DNA from: Paracoccaceae bacterium
GTDB taxonomy: Bacteria; Pseudomonadota; Alphaproteobacteria; Rhodobacterales; Rhodobacteraceae
Reading direction: 5' to 3'
Assembly (NCBI GenBank): GCA_018222665.1
Contig: JAAEZW010000089.1
Location: 1 to 7,105, forward strand
DNA: 7,105 nt
Shown: positions 1 to 6,575 of the stretch, in pieces
Numbering within the stretch: position 1 is the stretch's first letter
Layout of the letters: every line of letters starts with the position of its first letter
Translations under genes and position numbers: made by a program
Notes under the pieces: generated by a model
The model's database searches: none
The model's input: only the letters and a program-made list of their open reading frames with translations
What the model was told of the DNA's origin: nothing

Positions 1-27
1 TTGTGTTTTTGCATCTTTTAATGCCAT
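1..27 (-). CDS. Possible start of an unidentified gene, cut by window edge
   Basis: On the minus strand an ATG at 27..25 opens a frame reading MALKDAKTQ that stays open to the window edge. An AAGGG element (minus strand, 40..36) lies 8 bases upstream of the ATG, which is good Shine-Dalgarno spacing. The gene would follow the M20 amidohydrolase on the same strand, 58 bases after its stop, so it could belong to the same transcript. Nine residues are too few to identify a family, and no function is proposed. It could be a chance ATG; the ribosome binding site is the main support. Confidence 0.4.
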
Positions 28-32
28 ATCAA

Positions 33-86
33 ATGCCCTTTTTCGTGGCAGGGGGTGGGTGGATGGGCTGACGCGGAAAAGGGCAT
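33..86 (-). promoter_or_regulatory. Intercistronic hairpin masking a ribosome binding site
   Basis: On the minus-strand transcript the arm from 86 to 74 (AUGCCCUUUUCCG) can pair with the arm from 45 to 33 (CGAAAAAGGGCAU): ten contiguous pairs, one C-A mismatch, then two more pairs, with a 28-base loop. The first arm begins in the stop codon of the amidohydrolase. The second arm contains the AAGGG that would serve the ATG at 27..25. There is no T tract after the stem, so it does not look like an intrinsic terminator. Coupling of translation between the two genes is inferred. Confidence 0.4.
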
Positions 87-1249
87 CATCCCAAAGGCAA
101 GGCACGTTCCGCAAGGCGTGCAAAAAACGACGCCCCATGTGGCAGGGCTTCGTCATTGAAATCATAATGTGTGTTATGCAGTCCCGCCGCATCGCCAATC
201 CCCATGAATAAATAGGCGCCAGGGCGGCTTTCTAACATGTAACTGAAATCTTCGGCGCCCATTTCAACGCCCGTGTTCCCGTCAACGGCGGCATCCCCCG
301 CAACGTCACGCGCAACAGCCGTTGCAAATGCTGCCTTATCGGCATGGTTGATCGTGGGTGGGTACCCTTCGCGATACTCATAATCCACTTCAACCCCCAT
401 GGCCGCGGAAAGGCCTGCGCAAATTTCCCCCATGCGTTGCTTGACCATGACTTGCACGTCAGGATTAAAATGGCGCACCGTGCCGTTCATATAGGCTGTC
501 TCTGGGATCACATTATCCACGGTTCCAGTGTGTATTTGTGTCACAGAAATCACCAATTTATCAATGGGATGCAAATTACGTGTCACAATTGTTTGAAAGG
601 CTTGGGCAATTTGAACTGCCGCCATCACAGGATCGCGTGTTTCATGGGGATAAGCGCCATGTCCACCCCGCCCCGTGATATTGATATGAAACGTATCCGC
701 CCCCGCCATCAGGGGACCAGGTGTTGTGAAAAAATGCCCCATTGGATGATTGGGCACATTGTGAATGCCATAGACCTCTTTGATGTCAAAGCGCTCCATC
801 ATGCCTTCTTCCACCATGATGCGCCCACCCCCATCGTTTTCCTCGGCAGGTTGAAAAATCAGCGCAATGCGTCCTGCAAAACGCCGTGTTTCACACATGT
901 ATTTTGCAGCGCCCAACAACATGGTCGTATGCCCATCATGACCACAGGCATGCATCAAACCGTCCTGTTTTGACGCCCATTCTGCGCCTGTTTCTTCAGT
1001 CAAGGGCAAGGCATCCATGTCCGCACGCAGACCAATGGTTGGTCCTGTACCCGCACCATTGATAATGGCAACGACACCTGATGTGGCAATTCCCGTATGG
1101 ATTTCATCAACGCCGAATTCCTTTAGACGCTCAACCACGAACGCCGCCGTTTCATGGCATTCCAAACCCAACTCTGGGTTTTCATGCAAATAACGGCGCC
1201 AGCCCGTCATGTCCGTTTGATATTCTGCAATCCGATTGATGATTGGCAT
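86..1249 (-). CDS. M20-family metallo-amidohydrolase (hippurate hydrolase / N-acyl-amino acid amidohydrolase type)
   Basis: This is a cytoplasmic hydrolase that should split an N-acyl amino acid (amide bond), using a two-metal centre. The 387 residues match the usual length of the M20D (HipO/IAA-amino acid hydrolase) group. Visible metal ligands and catalytic residues are C102 and H104 in ACGHDGH, the E136-E137 pair in PAEEN, H163 in GIHN and H358 in LHNTHYDFND. The lid (dimerisation) domain, about residues 185-300, carries the typical GRGGHGAYPH stretch and the TVDNVIPE motif. Family members act on hippurate, N-acetyl amino acids, N-acetyl-diaminopimelate or auxin conjugates, and the sequence does not decide which. 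The ATG at 1249 is preceded by AGGG about 10 bases upstream. No signal peptide is seen. The gene is divergent from mazG across a 61-base gap. Confidence 0.93.
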   Translation of the reverse strand: MPIINRIAEYQTDMTGWRRYLHENPELGLECHETAAFVVERLKEFGVDEIHTGIATSGVVAIINGAGTGPTIGLRADMDALPLTEETGAEWASKQDGLMHACGHDGHTTMLLGAAKYMCETRRFAGRIALIFQPAEENDGGGRIMVEEGMMERFDIKEVYGIHNVPNHPMGHFFTTPGPLMAGADTFHINITGRGGHGAYPHETRDPVMAAVQIAQAFQTIVTRNLHPIDKLVISVTQIHTGTVDNVIPETAYMNGTVRHFNPDVQVMVKQRMGEICAGLSAAMGVEVDYEYREGYPPTINHADKAAFATAVARDVAGDAAVDGNTGVEMGAEDFSYMLESRPGAYLFMGIGDAAGLHNTHYDFNDEALPHGASFFARLAERALPLG

Positions 1250-1310
1250 CGTTTCTTTACCCTGATAAATCCGTATCCATGCATCTGACCCAAGTTTGAG
1301 AGGAAAGGCA
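1250..1310. promoter_or_regulatory. Divergent intergenic region between amidohydrolase and mazG
   Basis: These 61 bases separate two genes that start away from each other, so at least one promoter per direction should lie here or in the flanking coding ends. On the minus strand TTGGGT (1293..1288) and ATTTAT (1270..1265) sit 17 bases apart, but the second box matches the consensus poorly. I found no convincing plus-strand pair. The mazG ribosome binding site AGAGGA lies at 1299-1304. No clear operator palindrome is visible. Confidence 0.3.
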
Positions 1311-2135
1311 ATGGCCTATGATGAGGATTTGATCAAAAACCCCAAAGGGGGGATGCCCCGCCTCGTCGAAATCATGCGCGCCCTGCGCGATCCAGATGCG
1401 GGCTGTCCATGGGACATCGAACAAACCTTTGAAACAATCGCACCCTACACCATCGAAGAGGCCTATGAGGTCGCAGACGCAATCGAACGTGAAAATTGGT
1501 CCGAACTGCGTGGTGAATTGGGGGATTTGCTATTGCAATCGGTCTATCACACGCAAATGGCATCCGAAGCTGGGCTGTTCGATTTCGACGATGTCGCAAA
1601 CGACATTAGTGACAAAATGGTTGTGCGTCACCCACATGTCTTTGGCGACGAAAGCCGCGATAAATCAGCCGATCAACAAACCCAAGATTGGGAAAAAATC
1701 AAAGCAGCCGAACGCGCCGCCAAAAAACGTGGTGGTGTATTGGATGATGTCGCCCTTGGCCTGCCCGCCCTGATGCGGGCAGTCAAATTGCAAAAGCGCG
1801 CGGCACGTGTAGGCTTTGACTGGCCCAATATTTCAATGGTGGTCGACAAAATTGTTGAAGAGGCGCGAGAGCTAAGCGAGGCGCAAACGGAAAGTAATCC
1901 TGACCATTTGGCCGAGGAATACGGTGATTTGTTGTTCGTGATCGCAAATCTGGGTCGCCATTTGAGGATTGATCCAGAAGAGGCATTACGCCACGCAAAC
2001 AGCAAATTTACACGACGATTTCATTTCATCGAAGCAGAGCTGAAAAAGCGCGGCAAATCACCCGAGCAGTCAGACCTTGATGAAATGGATACCCTGTGGA
2101 ATGCCGCGAAAGCGCAGGAAAAATCCAAGACGTAA
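1311..2135 (+). CDS. mazG: Nucleoside triphosphate pyrophosphohydrolase MazG
   Basis: MazG hydrolyses (d)NTPs to the monophosphate and pyrophosphate in the cytoplasm, clearing damaged or surplus nucleotides; in E. coli it is linked to ppGpp levels and starvation survival. The 274-residue protein has both tandem MazG domains, like the 263-residue E. coli enzyme. In the N-terminal domain GCPWD (31-35), TFETIAPYTIEEAYEV (39-54) and GELGDLL (68-74) give the Mg-binding E49/E50/E53 and E69/D72 set. The C-terminal domain has EEARE (183-187) and EEYGDLLF (202-209), so its active site also looks intact. HPHVFGD (107-113) and the LPALMRAVKLQKRAARVGFDW stretch (151-171) are strongly family-like. I chose the ATG at 1311 because AGAGGA lies 6 bases upstream; a TTG at 1296 would place that site inside the gene. 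A 76-base gap leads to the nucleoside hydrolase. Confidence 0.96.
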   Translation: MAYDEDLIKNPKGGMPRLVEIMRALRDPDAGCPWDIEQTFETIAPYTIEEAYEVADAIERENWSELRGELGDLLLQSVYHTQMASEAGLFDFDDVANDISDKMVVRHPHVFGDESRDKSADQQTQDWEKIKAAERAAKKRGGVLDDVALGLPALMRAVKLQKRAARVGFDWPNISMVVDKIVEEARELSEAQTESNPDHLAEEYGDLLFVIANLGRHLRIDPEEALRHANSKFTRRFHFIEAELKKRGKSPEQSDLDEMDTLWNAAKAQEKSKT

Positions 2136-2211
2136 TATCAACAATATTGATGCCCCTTGCACCGATCTGCTTAACCTGCGATCACAGAGTTGGACAACCT
2201 AAGGGAATGAC
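2136..2211 (+). promoter_or_regulatory. Gap between mazG and nucleoside hydrolase with ribosome binding site
   Basis: This 76-base spacer holds a short A+T-rich inverted repeat, ATCAA/TTGAT at 2138-2152 with a 5-base loop, and the ribosome binding site AAGGGA (2201-2206) 5 bases before the hydrolase ATG. The repeat is too weak and A+T-rich to call a terminator, so mazG and the genes after it may share a transcript. A separate promoter cannot be ruled out. Confidence 0.3.
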
Positions 2212-3153
2212 ATGGCACCGCGTAACATAATCATTGATACAGATCCTGGTCAGGATGATGCCGTTGCAATCCTGCTCGCACTGGCCAGCCCAGAGGAAAT
2301 ACATGTTTTGTGCATCACCGCCGTTGCGGGAAATGTTCCATTGGATTTGACACAAAAAAATGCCCGCATCATTTGCGAATTGGCGCAAAAAACCGATGTG
2401 CCCGTATACGCAGGCGCCAAACGACCGCTGGAACGGACACTGGTTACCGCAGAACATGTGCATGGGAAAACTGGGTTGGATGGCCCCACATTACCCGACC
2501 CTGAAATGCCGCTACAGGATCAGCACGCGGTTGATTTCATCATTGAAACCCTGCGCACGGAACCCGCGGGGACCGTCACACTCTGCCCGTTGGGACCCCT
2601 GACAAACATCGCCGCCGCCTTTAATAAGGCCCCTGATATCATTGAACGCGTGCAAGAGGTTGTTTTGATGGGCGGCGCCTATTTCGAGGTGGGTAACATC
2701 ACCCCAACGGCCGAATTCAACATTTACGTCGATCCAGAAGCCGCTGAAATCGTATTAAAATCAGGCGCAAATATCACTATGATGCCACTGGATGTCACGC
2801 ATAAGGCATTGGTGACCAAAGAGCGCAATGATCGTTTTCGCGCGCTTGGCACCCCTGTCGGGATCGCCGTTGCGGAAATGACGGATTTCTTTGAACGCTT
2901 TGATCGTGAAAAATATGGATCAGACGGCGCACCGCTGCATGATCCAACAGTGATCGCCTATTTGATCAATCCAAAACTATTCACGGGACGTTATGTGAAT
3001 GTCGAGGTTGAAACAAAATCGGACCTAACCTTGGGCATGACCGTTGCGGATTGGTGGCGCGTTTCTGATCGTGAACCCAATGCAATGTTTATCGGAGACT
3101 TGGATGCCGATGGATTTTTTGACCTGCTGACAGAGCGTTTGGGGCGTTTATGA
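2212..3153 (+). CDS. Nucleoside hydrolase, inosine/uridine-preferring (group I) family
   Basis: The enzyme should cleave the N-glycosidic bond of ribonucleosides, giving ribose and a free base for salvage in the cytoplasm. The 313 residues are typical of the family. The calcium-binding signature DTDPGQDD runs over residues 9-16, with further active-site residues visible by alignment to the Crithidia enzyme: N41, H82, M153, N162, E168, N170 and the H243-D244 pair in HDPTVIAYL. The ribose-side CPLGPLTNIA stretch is at 125-134. H243 places it in the group I (purine/pyrimidine, inosine-uridine) type, but exact base preference is not readable, so rihA/B/C is not assigned. The ATG is preceded by AAGGGA 5 bases upstream; a nearby ATG at 2207 is out of frame. 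Its TGA overlaps the acetyltransferase ATG (ATGA, 3150-3153), indicating translational coupling. Confidence 0.94.
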   Translation: MAPRNIIIDTDPGQDDAVAILLALASPEEIHVLCITAVAGNVPLDLTQKNARIICELAQKTDVPVYAGAKRPLERTLVTAEHVHGKTGLDGPTLPDPEMPLQDQHAVDFIIETLRTEPAGTVTLCPLGPLTNIAAAFNKAPDIIERVQEVVLMGGAYFEVGNITPTAEFNIYVDPEAAEIVLKSGANITMMPLDVTHKALVTKERNDRFRALGTPVGIAVAEMTDFFERFDREKYGSDGAPLHDPTVIAYLINPKLFTGRYVNVEVETKSDLTLGMTVADWWRVSDREPNAMFIGDLDADGFFDLLTERLGRL

Positions 3154-3596
3154 GTGTTTTGCGCCCTGCGCAACCAAGTGACCTGAATCAGCTGTTGTCC
3201 TGGGTCGTTGACCACCACGCATTCGAAGGGATCAAGAGTGATCACGCACATCGCCTGCGTGCAATTTCACCCCTACTCAACGGTTCGCCCCACGGTGATG
3301 TTCATATCATCACGCAACATGGTGTTGATGTGGGCTACGTGATATTTTGCTATGGGTGGTCTATCGAATTTGGGGGCGCAGAAGCGATCTTGGACGAACT
3401 CTACCTATGTCCTACGATGCGCGGTCGGGGATTGGGAACAATTGCGTTACGCGAAAGGATCGCTGCGCTAAAAGTAGCAGGTATCATTTTGATCTCCTTA
3501 GAAGTCGATCACAACAATCTGGCGGCGCAATCGCTTTATCGTGACTTGGGTTTTGAATTGCGCGAGAAATATGGATATATGTCCCTGAAACTTTAG
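3150..3596 (+). CDS. GNAT-family N-acetyltransferase
   Basis: A 148-residue single-domain Gcn5-related acetyltransferase, which transfers acetyl from acetyl-CoA to an amine. The acetyl-CoA pyrophosphate loop is RGRGLG at 91-96, directly after the beta-4 strand LDELYLCP (81-88). The later motif DHNNLAAQSLYRDLGF (120-135) followed by a YGYMSLKL end is the usual beta-5/alpha-4 and final strand pattern. The substrate is unknown; the form is like RimI-type or small-molecule acetyltransferases but not specific to either. The start overlaps the stop of the nucleoside hydrolase, has only a weak ribosome binding site (GGGG upstream) and is therefore probably translated by re-initiation. selO starts 10 bases after its stop. 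Confidence 0.9.
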   Translation: MSVLRPAQPSDLNQLLSWVVDHHAFEGIKSDHAHRLRAISPLLNGSPHGDVHIITQHGVDVGYVIFCYGWSIEFGGAEAILDELYLCPTMRGRGLGTIALRERIAALKVAGIILISLEVDHNNLAAQSLYRDLGFELREKYGYMSLKL

Positions 3597-3606
3597 GTAG
3601 CGGTAA

Positions 3607-5007
3607 ATGCAGATCCCATTCGACAACACCTATGCAAATTTACCCACGCATTTTCATCATATGCAGGGGGCAGAACCCGTAAGCAACCCTGCCCTAATCG
3701 CATGGAACAGCCATCTGGCCCATGAACTGGGCATTGTCGCGCAGGATGAGGCCGAGATTGCAGGTGTCTTTTCGGGCAATCAGACTGCGAACGGATCAGC
3801 GCCGCTGGCGCAGGCCTATTCGGGACATCAATTCGGGTATTTCAATCCCCAATTGGGAGATGGTCGCGCCCTATTGCTGGGCGAGGTGATTGATCAGTCA
3901 GGCACACGTCGTGATATTCAACTAAAGGGATCAGGGCGTACGCCCTTTTCCCGACGTGGGGATGGACGCGCGTGGCTGGGTCCAGTATTACGCGAATATC
4001 TGGTGTCCGAGGCGATGCACGCCATGGACATTCCAACCACCCGTGCCCTGGCCGCAGTCAGTAGCGGTGATCCTGTTTATCGCGAAACCATTTTACCTGG
4101 CGCCGTCCTGACCCGCATCGCGCGCAGTCATCTGCGCGTTGGGACGTTTCAATACTTTGCCTACAGACGGGATATTGAGGGACTGCAAACGCTGTTTACC
4201 TATGCCCGTGATCGCCATTATCCTGATGCGGAAACGCCACTGGATTTCCTGAACTGCGTGATAGCAGCACAGGCGCGGTTGATTGCAAAATGGATGGGCA
4301 TTGGGTTTATTCATGGCGTCATGAATACCGACAATTGTTCCATTTCAGGCGAAACCATTGATTATGGGCCTTGCGCCTTTATGGATGCCTATCATCCGAT
4401 GTGCGTCTTTTCCTCAATCGATCAACAGGCGCGTTATGCCTATGCCAATCAGCCTGACATCATCGTGTGGAATATGGCGCAGCTGGCAAAGTCCATGGTG
4501 CCCCTAATGCCTGATCAAGAGGACGCGGTTAAGGTATTTACCGAGGCCATTCACGCCATGCCTCAGATGATCCAAAAGGAATGGACCACCGTCTTTGCCG
4601 CGAAATTGGGGGTTGCAGAAGCGACCGAAACAGATGCGCAATTGGCGCGTGATCTCCTCAACATTGCACAAAATCATGATTTTGATTTTACCATTTTTTT
4701 TCAAGATCTTACAACGCAATGCGAAATCATCACTGAAACAGAAAATAGTGATCTAAATCAATGGTTAAACCGGTGGCATGCGGAAACCTCAGGACGTCGT
4801 GATCAGGTCCTGATGCGCCAATCAAACTTGGCCGTCATCCCGCGCAATCATCAGGTTGAGGCAGTGATCACCGCAGCCATAAATGGAGATTTTGCCCCAT
4901 TTCACGCCATGTTGAGTGCGGTCACCCGACCGTTTGAAAAGCATGCTGACTACATGGCCGCGCCAAAACCGCATGAGGTAGTGCAGGCAACCTTTTGTGG
5001 CACCTAA
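3607..5007 (+). CDS. selO: Protein adenylyltransferase SelO (YdiU)
   Basis: SelO is a pseudokinase-fold enzyme that transfers AMP from ATP to Ser/Thr/Tyr of target proteins; in E. coli and yeast it is tied to the oxidative stress response. The 466 residues compare with 478 in E. coli. Expected catalytic residues are all present: R87 in GDGRALLLGE, K107 in QLKGSGRTPFSRRGDGRA, E130 in REYLVSEAMH, R170 in LTRIARSHLRVGTF, and D242, N243 and D252 in HGVMNTDNCSISGETIDYGP. C464 stands third from the end (FCGT), where eukaryotic homologues carry selenocysteine and E. coli a redox-active Cys. C266 lies in the activation loop, where E. coli has the partner Cys. A T8 tract at 4694-4701 encodes IFFQ in the correct frame. 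The ATG is preceded by a weak AGGT about 8 bases upstream. The stop overlaps the stop of the opposing phosphatase gene. Confidence 0.96.
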   Translation: MQIPFDNTYANLPTHFHHMQGAEPVSNPALIAWNSHLAHELGIVAQDEAEIAGVFSGNQTANGSAPLAQAYSGHQFGYFNPQLGDGRALLLGEVIDQSGTRRDIQLKGSGRTPFSRRGDGRAWLGPVLREYLVSEAMHAMDIPTTRALAAVSSGDPVYRETILPGAVLTRIARSHLRVGTFQYFAYRRDIEGLQTLFTYARDRHYPDAETPLDFLNCVIAAQARLIAKWMGIGFIHGVMNTDNCSISGETIDYGPCAFMDAYHPMCVFSSIDQQARYAYANQPDIIVWNMAQLAKSMVPLMPDQEDAVKVFTEAIHAMPQMIQKEWTTVFAAKLGVAEATETDAQLARDLLNIAQNHDFDFTIFFQDLTTQCEIITETENSDLNQWLNRWHAETSGRRDQVLMRQSNLAVIPRNHQVEAVITAAINGDFAPFHAMLSAVTRPFEKHADYMAAPKPHEVVQATFCGT

Positions 5008-5594
5008 TCCTTCAGCACGATTTCGCGACCATCAGACAGGTGAAAAACAACGCCCTGTCCACCGACTTGACCCGCCATTTGTTCAAACGTCAGGCCAAGG
5101 TATAATCCACGCAAGACAAAACCAACCATCCCATGGGTGACGATGACAGTTGGCTTTTGCAAGGATCTTAAAAATTCAAGCAATCGCGTTTTAAACACTT
5201 CATAGCCCTCCCCGTTCGGGGATGAGAAATAGGCGCTAAGCCATTCAACAGTATAGGGTTTGGCCATTCTGAAATCAGCATCTATGATGTCGGATATATG
5301 AAGTCCCGCCCAATCACCTGTATCGACCTCTCGCAACGCCGCATGCAGGTCAGCGGTTCGGTTCACCCCGGCCAATGCGATTTCGGCCGTTGTTTTGGCG
5401 CGTCCCTGCGGGCTGGAATAGATATCGACTGTGGACCAATCCGAAATCACGCGATCCAAAATTTTACCCTGATGCGCCGCCTGTTCGCGTCCCATGGTCG
5501 TCAGCGGTGAATCGTGCACACCCTGAAATATGCCTTCGCGGTTCCACTGTGTCTCACCGTGGCGCAGGACATAAAGATCAGGATAGCGGGTCAT
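5004..5594 (-). CDS. Histidine phosphatase family protein (phosphoglycerate mutase-like)
   Basis: A 196-residue cytoplasmic branch-1 histidine phosphatase. The catalytic core is complete: LRHGET at 10-15 with phospho-accepting H12 and R11, R65 in SSPQGRAKTTAE, the acid E89 in ALREVDTGDWAG, and the second histidine H154 in IVTHGMVGFVLRG. The family covers phosphoglycerate mutases, alpha-ribazole phosphatase (CobC) and many broad phosphatases. The short length argues against a dPGM glycolytic mutase, and no cobalamin genes are nearby, so the substrate stays open. Its ATG overlaps the TGA of the permease gene upstream (ATGA on the minus strand, 5594..5591), which implies co-transcription and coupled translation. 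It ends tail to tail with selO, the two stop codons overlapping. Confidence 0.92.
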   Translation of the reverse strand: MTRYPDLYVLRHGETQWNREGIFQGVHDSPLTTMGREQAAHQGKILDRVISDWSTVDIYSSPQGRAKTTAEIALAGVNRTADLHAALREVDTGDWAGLHISDIIDADFRMAKPYTVEWLSAYFSSPNGEGYEVFKTRLLEFLRSLQKPTVIVTHGMVGFVLRGLYLGLTFEQMAGQVGGQGVVFHLSDGREIVLKD

Positions 5595-6475
5595 GCGCGT
5601 TTCCGATTAATCAGGATCAGTCCAATCGAGACAAGGATCAACGCACCCCATGTGCCAACGCCGATGCGTTCGCCTAAAATTCCCCACCCCATTAACACCG
5701 CAAAAAGGGGGGACAGAAAGCTGAATGAGGCAACACCAGATGCGGAATATTTCGCAACCAAATAAAACCACAACAAAAATCCAGCAAAGGCCACGATCAC
5801 CGTTTGGTACATCACCCCTGCCCAATGCAGCGCTGTTGGATCCGTAATCGGATCCCCCACCCACAATCCAAAACCGATCAATATTGGGGCCGCAACCAAT
5901 TGTTGGAAAAACAGTTGGGTTTCAGGCGTTTCTTCGCGCAGGCGTGATAACCGCACTGTCAACGCAATCGCCGCCCATGACAGCGCTGCAATAATGGCCA
6001 AGACATCACCCAATAGGCTGCCCTCGGTCAAAGGATCACGTTCCAGCACGGCCCACGTGACCCCAGCCATGGCCAAGGTCAAACCCAGCGCACGTCCGGG
6101 TGTTAAGTGCTCCCCGGGCAGGAGAAAATGTGCGAAAATGGCCAACCAAACAGGCATCGAATAAAACAAAATGCTGACCCGCGCGACCGAGGTTAAATTA
6201 AGCGCGGTGAATAGGCATATGAATTCGCCAGCAAACAAAAACCCCGCCCATGCCCCAACAGGCCATAAACGTCGTGGCAGGCGCACGGATTGGGTTTTCC
6301 ACGCCATCCAAGCCCAAATCAAACCAAGTGCGCCAACCGAGCGTAGTCCCGCTTGAAATGCAGGTTGAAAGCCGTCGTTGGTCACCTTGATCACGACTTG
6401 GTTAAAGGCCAACACAACGGCAAAACCCACCAACAAAGCTGCGCCTGTGATATCCATAGTCTGTTGTTGTTTCAT
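5591..6475 (-). CDS. EamA-domain (DMT superfamily) permease
   Basis: A 294-residue inner-membrane protein with about ten hydrophobic helices in two EamA repeats (roughly residues 8-140 and 150-290), the normal layout of drug/metabolite exporters such as RhaT/YdcZ-like and amino-acid or metabolite efflux proteins. Family-like points are the N-terminal FNQVVIKVTNDG stretch (24-35), EFICLFTALNLTSVARVSILFYSMP in the first repeat, and SFLSPLFAVLMGWGILGERIG in the last helices. The C-terminus is basic (NRKRA), fitting a cytoplasmic end. The substrate is not predictable. I chose the ATG at 6475; the frame extends to a TTG at 6535, but the extra residues are charged and unlike the family. Another ATG lies at 6457. 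None has a good Shine-Dalgarno sequence. Its stop overlaps the start of the phosphatase gene. Confidence 0.9.
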   Translation of the reverse strand: MKQQQTMDITGAALLVGFAVVLAFNQVVIKVTNDGFQPAFQAGLRSVGALGLIWAWMAWKTQSVRLPRRLWPVGAWAGFLFAGEFICLFTALNLTSVARVSILFYSMPVWLAIFAHFLLPGEHLTPGRALGLTLAMAGVTWAVLERDPLTEGSLLGDVLAIIAALSWAAIALTVRLSRLREETPETQLFFQQLVAAPILIGFGLWVGDPITDPTALHWAGVMYQTVIVAFAGFLLWFYLVAKYSASGVASFSFLSPLFAVLMGWGILGERIGVGTWGALILVSIGLILINRKRA

Positions 6476-6481
6476 GCGCAG

Positions 6482-6510
6482 ACAGGACGCCAAGACACAC
6501 CGAGGGTCAA
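6482..6510 (-). promoter_or_regulatory. Possible promoter of the permease-phosphatase pair
   Basis: On the minus strand TTGACC (6510..6505) is followed after exactly 17 bases by TCCTGT (6487..6482). The -35 box is close to TTGACA; the -10 box keeps only the outer T residues. Transcription would begin about at the ATG at 6475, giving a leaderless mRNA, which would agree with the absence of a Shine-Dalgarno sequence there. This is weak evidence. Confidence 0.25.
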
Positions 6511-6561
6511 GAGGGCTTTCACGCTTTTTTCGCAATCCATTCCATGTTAGCCGATATGGGT

Positions 6562-6570
6562 AAAGGAGGT
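6562..6570 (+). promoter_or_regulatory. Strong ribosome binding site fixing the antiporter start at 6576
   Basis: AAAGGAGGT is a near-perfect Shine-Dalgarno sequence, the best in the window. AGGAGG ends 6 bases before the ATG at 6576-6578. That ATG is not in the frame of the long antiporter reading frame, whose own upstream ATGs (6544, 6556) lack such a site. The site is the main reason to suspect a frameshift just after it. Confidence 0.75.
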
Positions 6571-6575
6571 GTCAC

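Noticed and set aside
47..67. G-rich run (5, 3, 2 and 3 G) as a G-quadruplex on the plus strand
   Set aside because: One run has only two G, so at most a weak two-layer form could arise; it lies in the hairpin loop and no function is evident.
344..973. 209-codon plus-strand open frame inside the amidohydrolase gene
   Set aside because: It lies opposite a gene with full M20 motifs, has His/Cys-rich low-complexity text, no ribosome binding site and no family resemblance. It is a shadow frame.
1296..1310. TTG at 1296 as the mazG start
   Set aside because: It would place the AGAGGA ribosome binding site inside the gene; the ATG at 1311 is at ideal spacing and gives a normal MazG N-terminus.
2138..2152. 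ATCAA/TTGAT inverted repeat after mazG as a terminator
   Set aside because: The stem is five A+T-rich pairs and no T tract follows; it could not form a stable intrinsic terminator.
6476..6535. 20-residue N-terminal extension of the permease from TTG 6535
   Set aside because: It is charged and not family-like before the first helix, with a rare start codon and no Shine-Dalgarno sequence.
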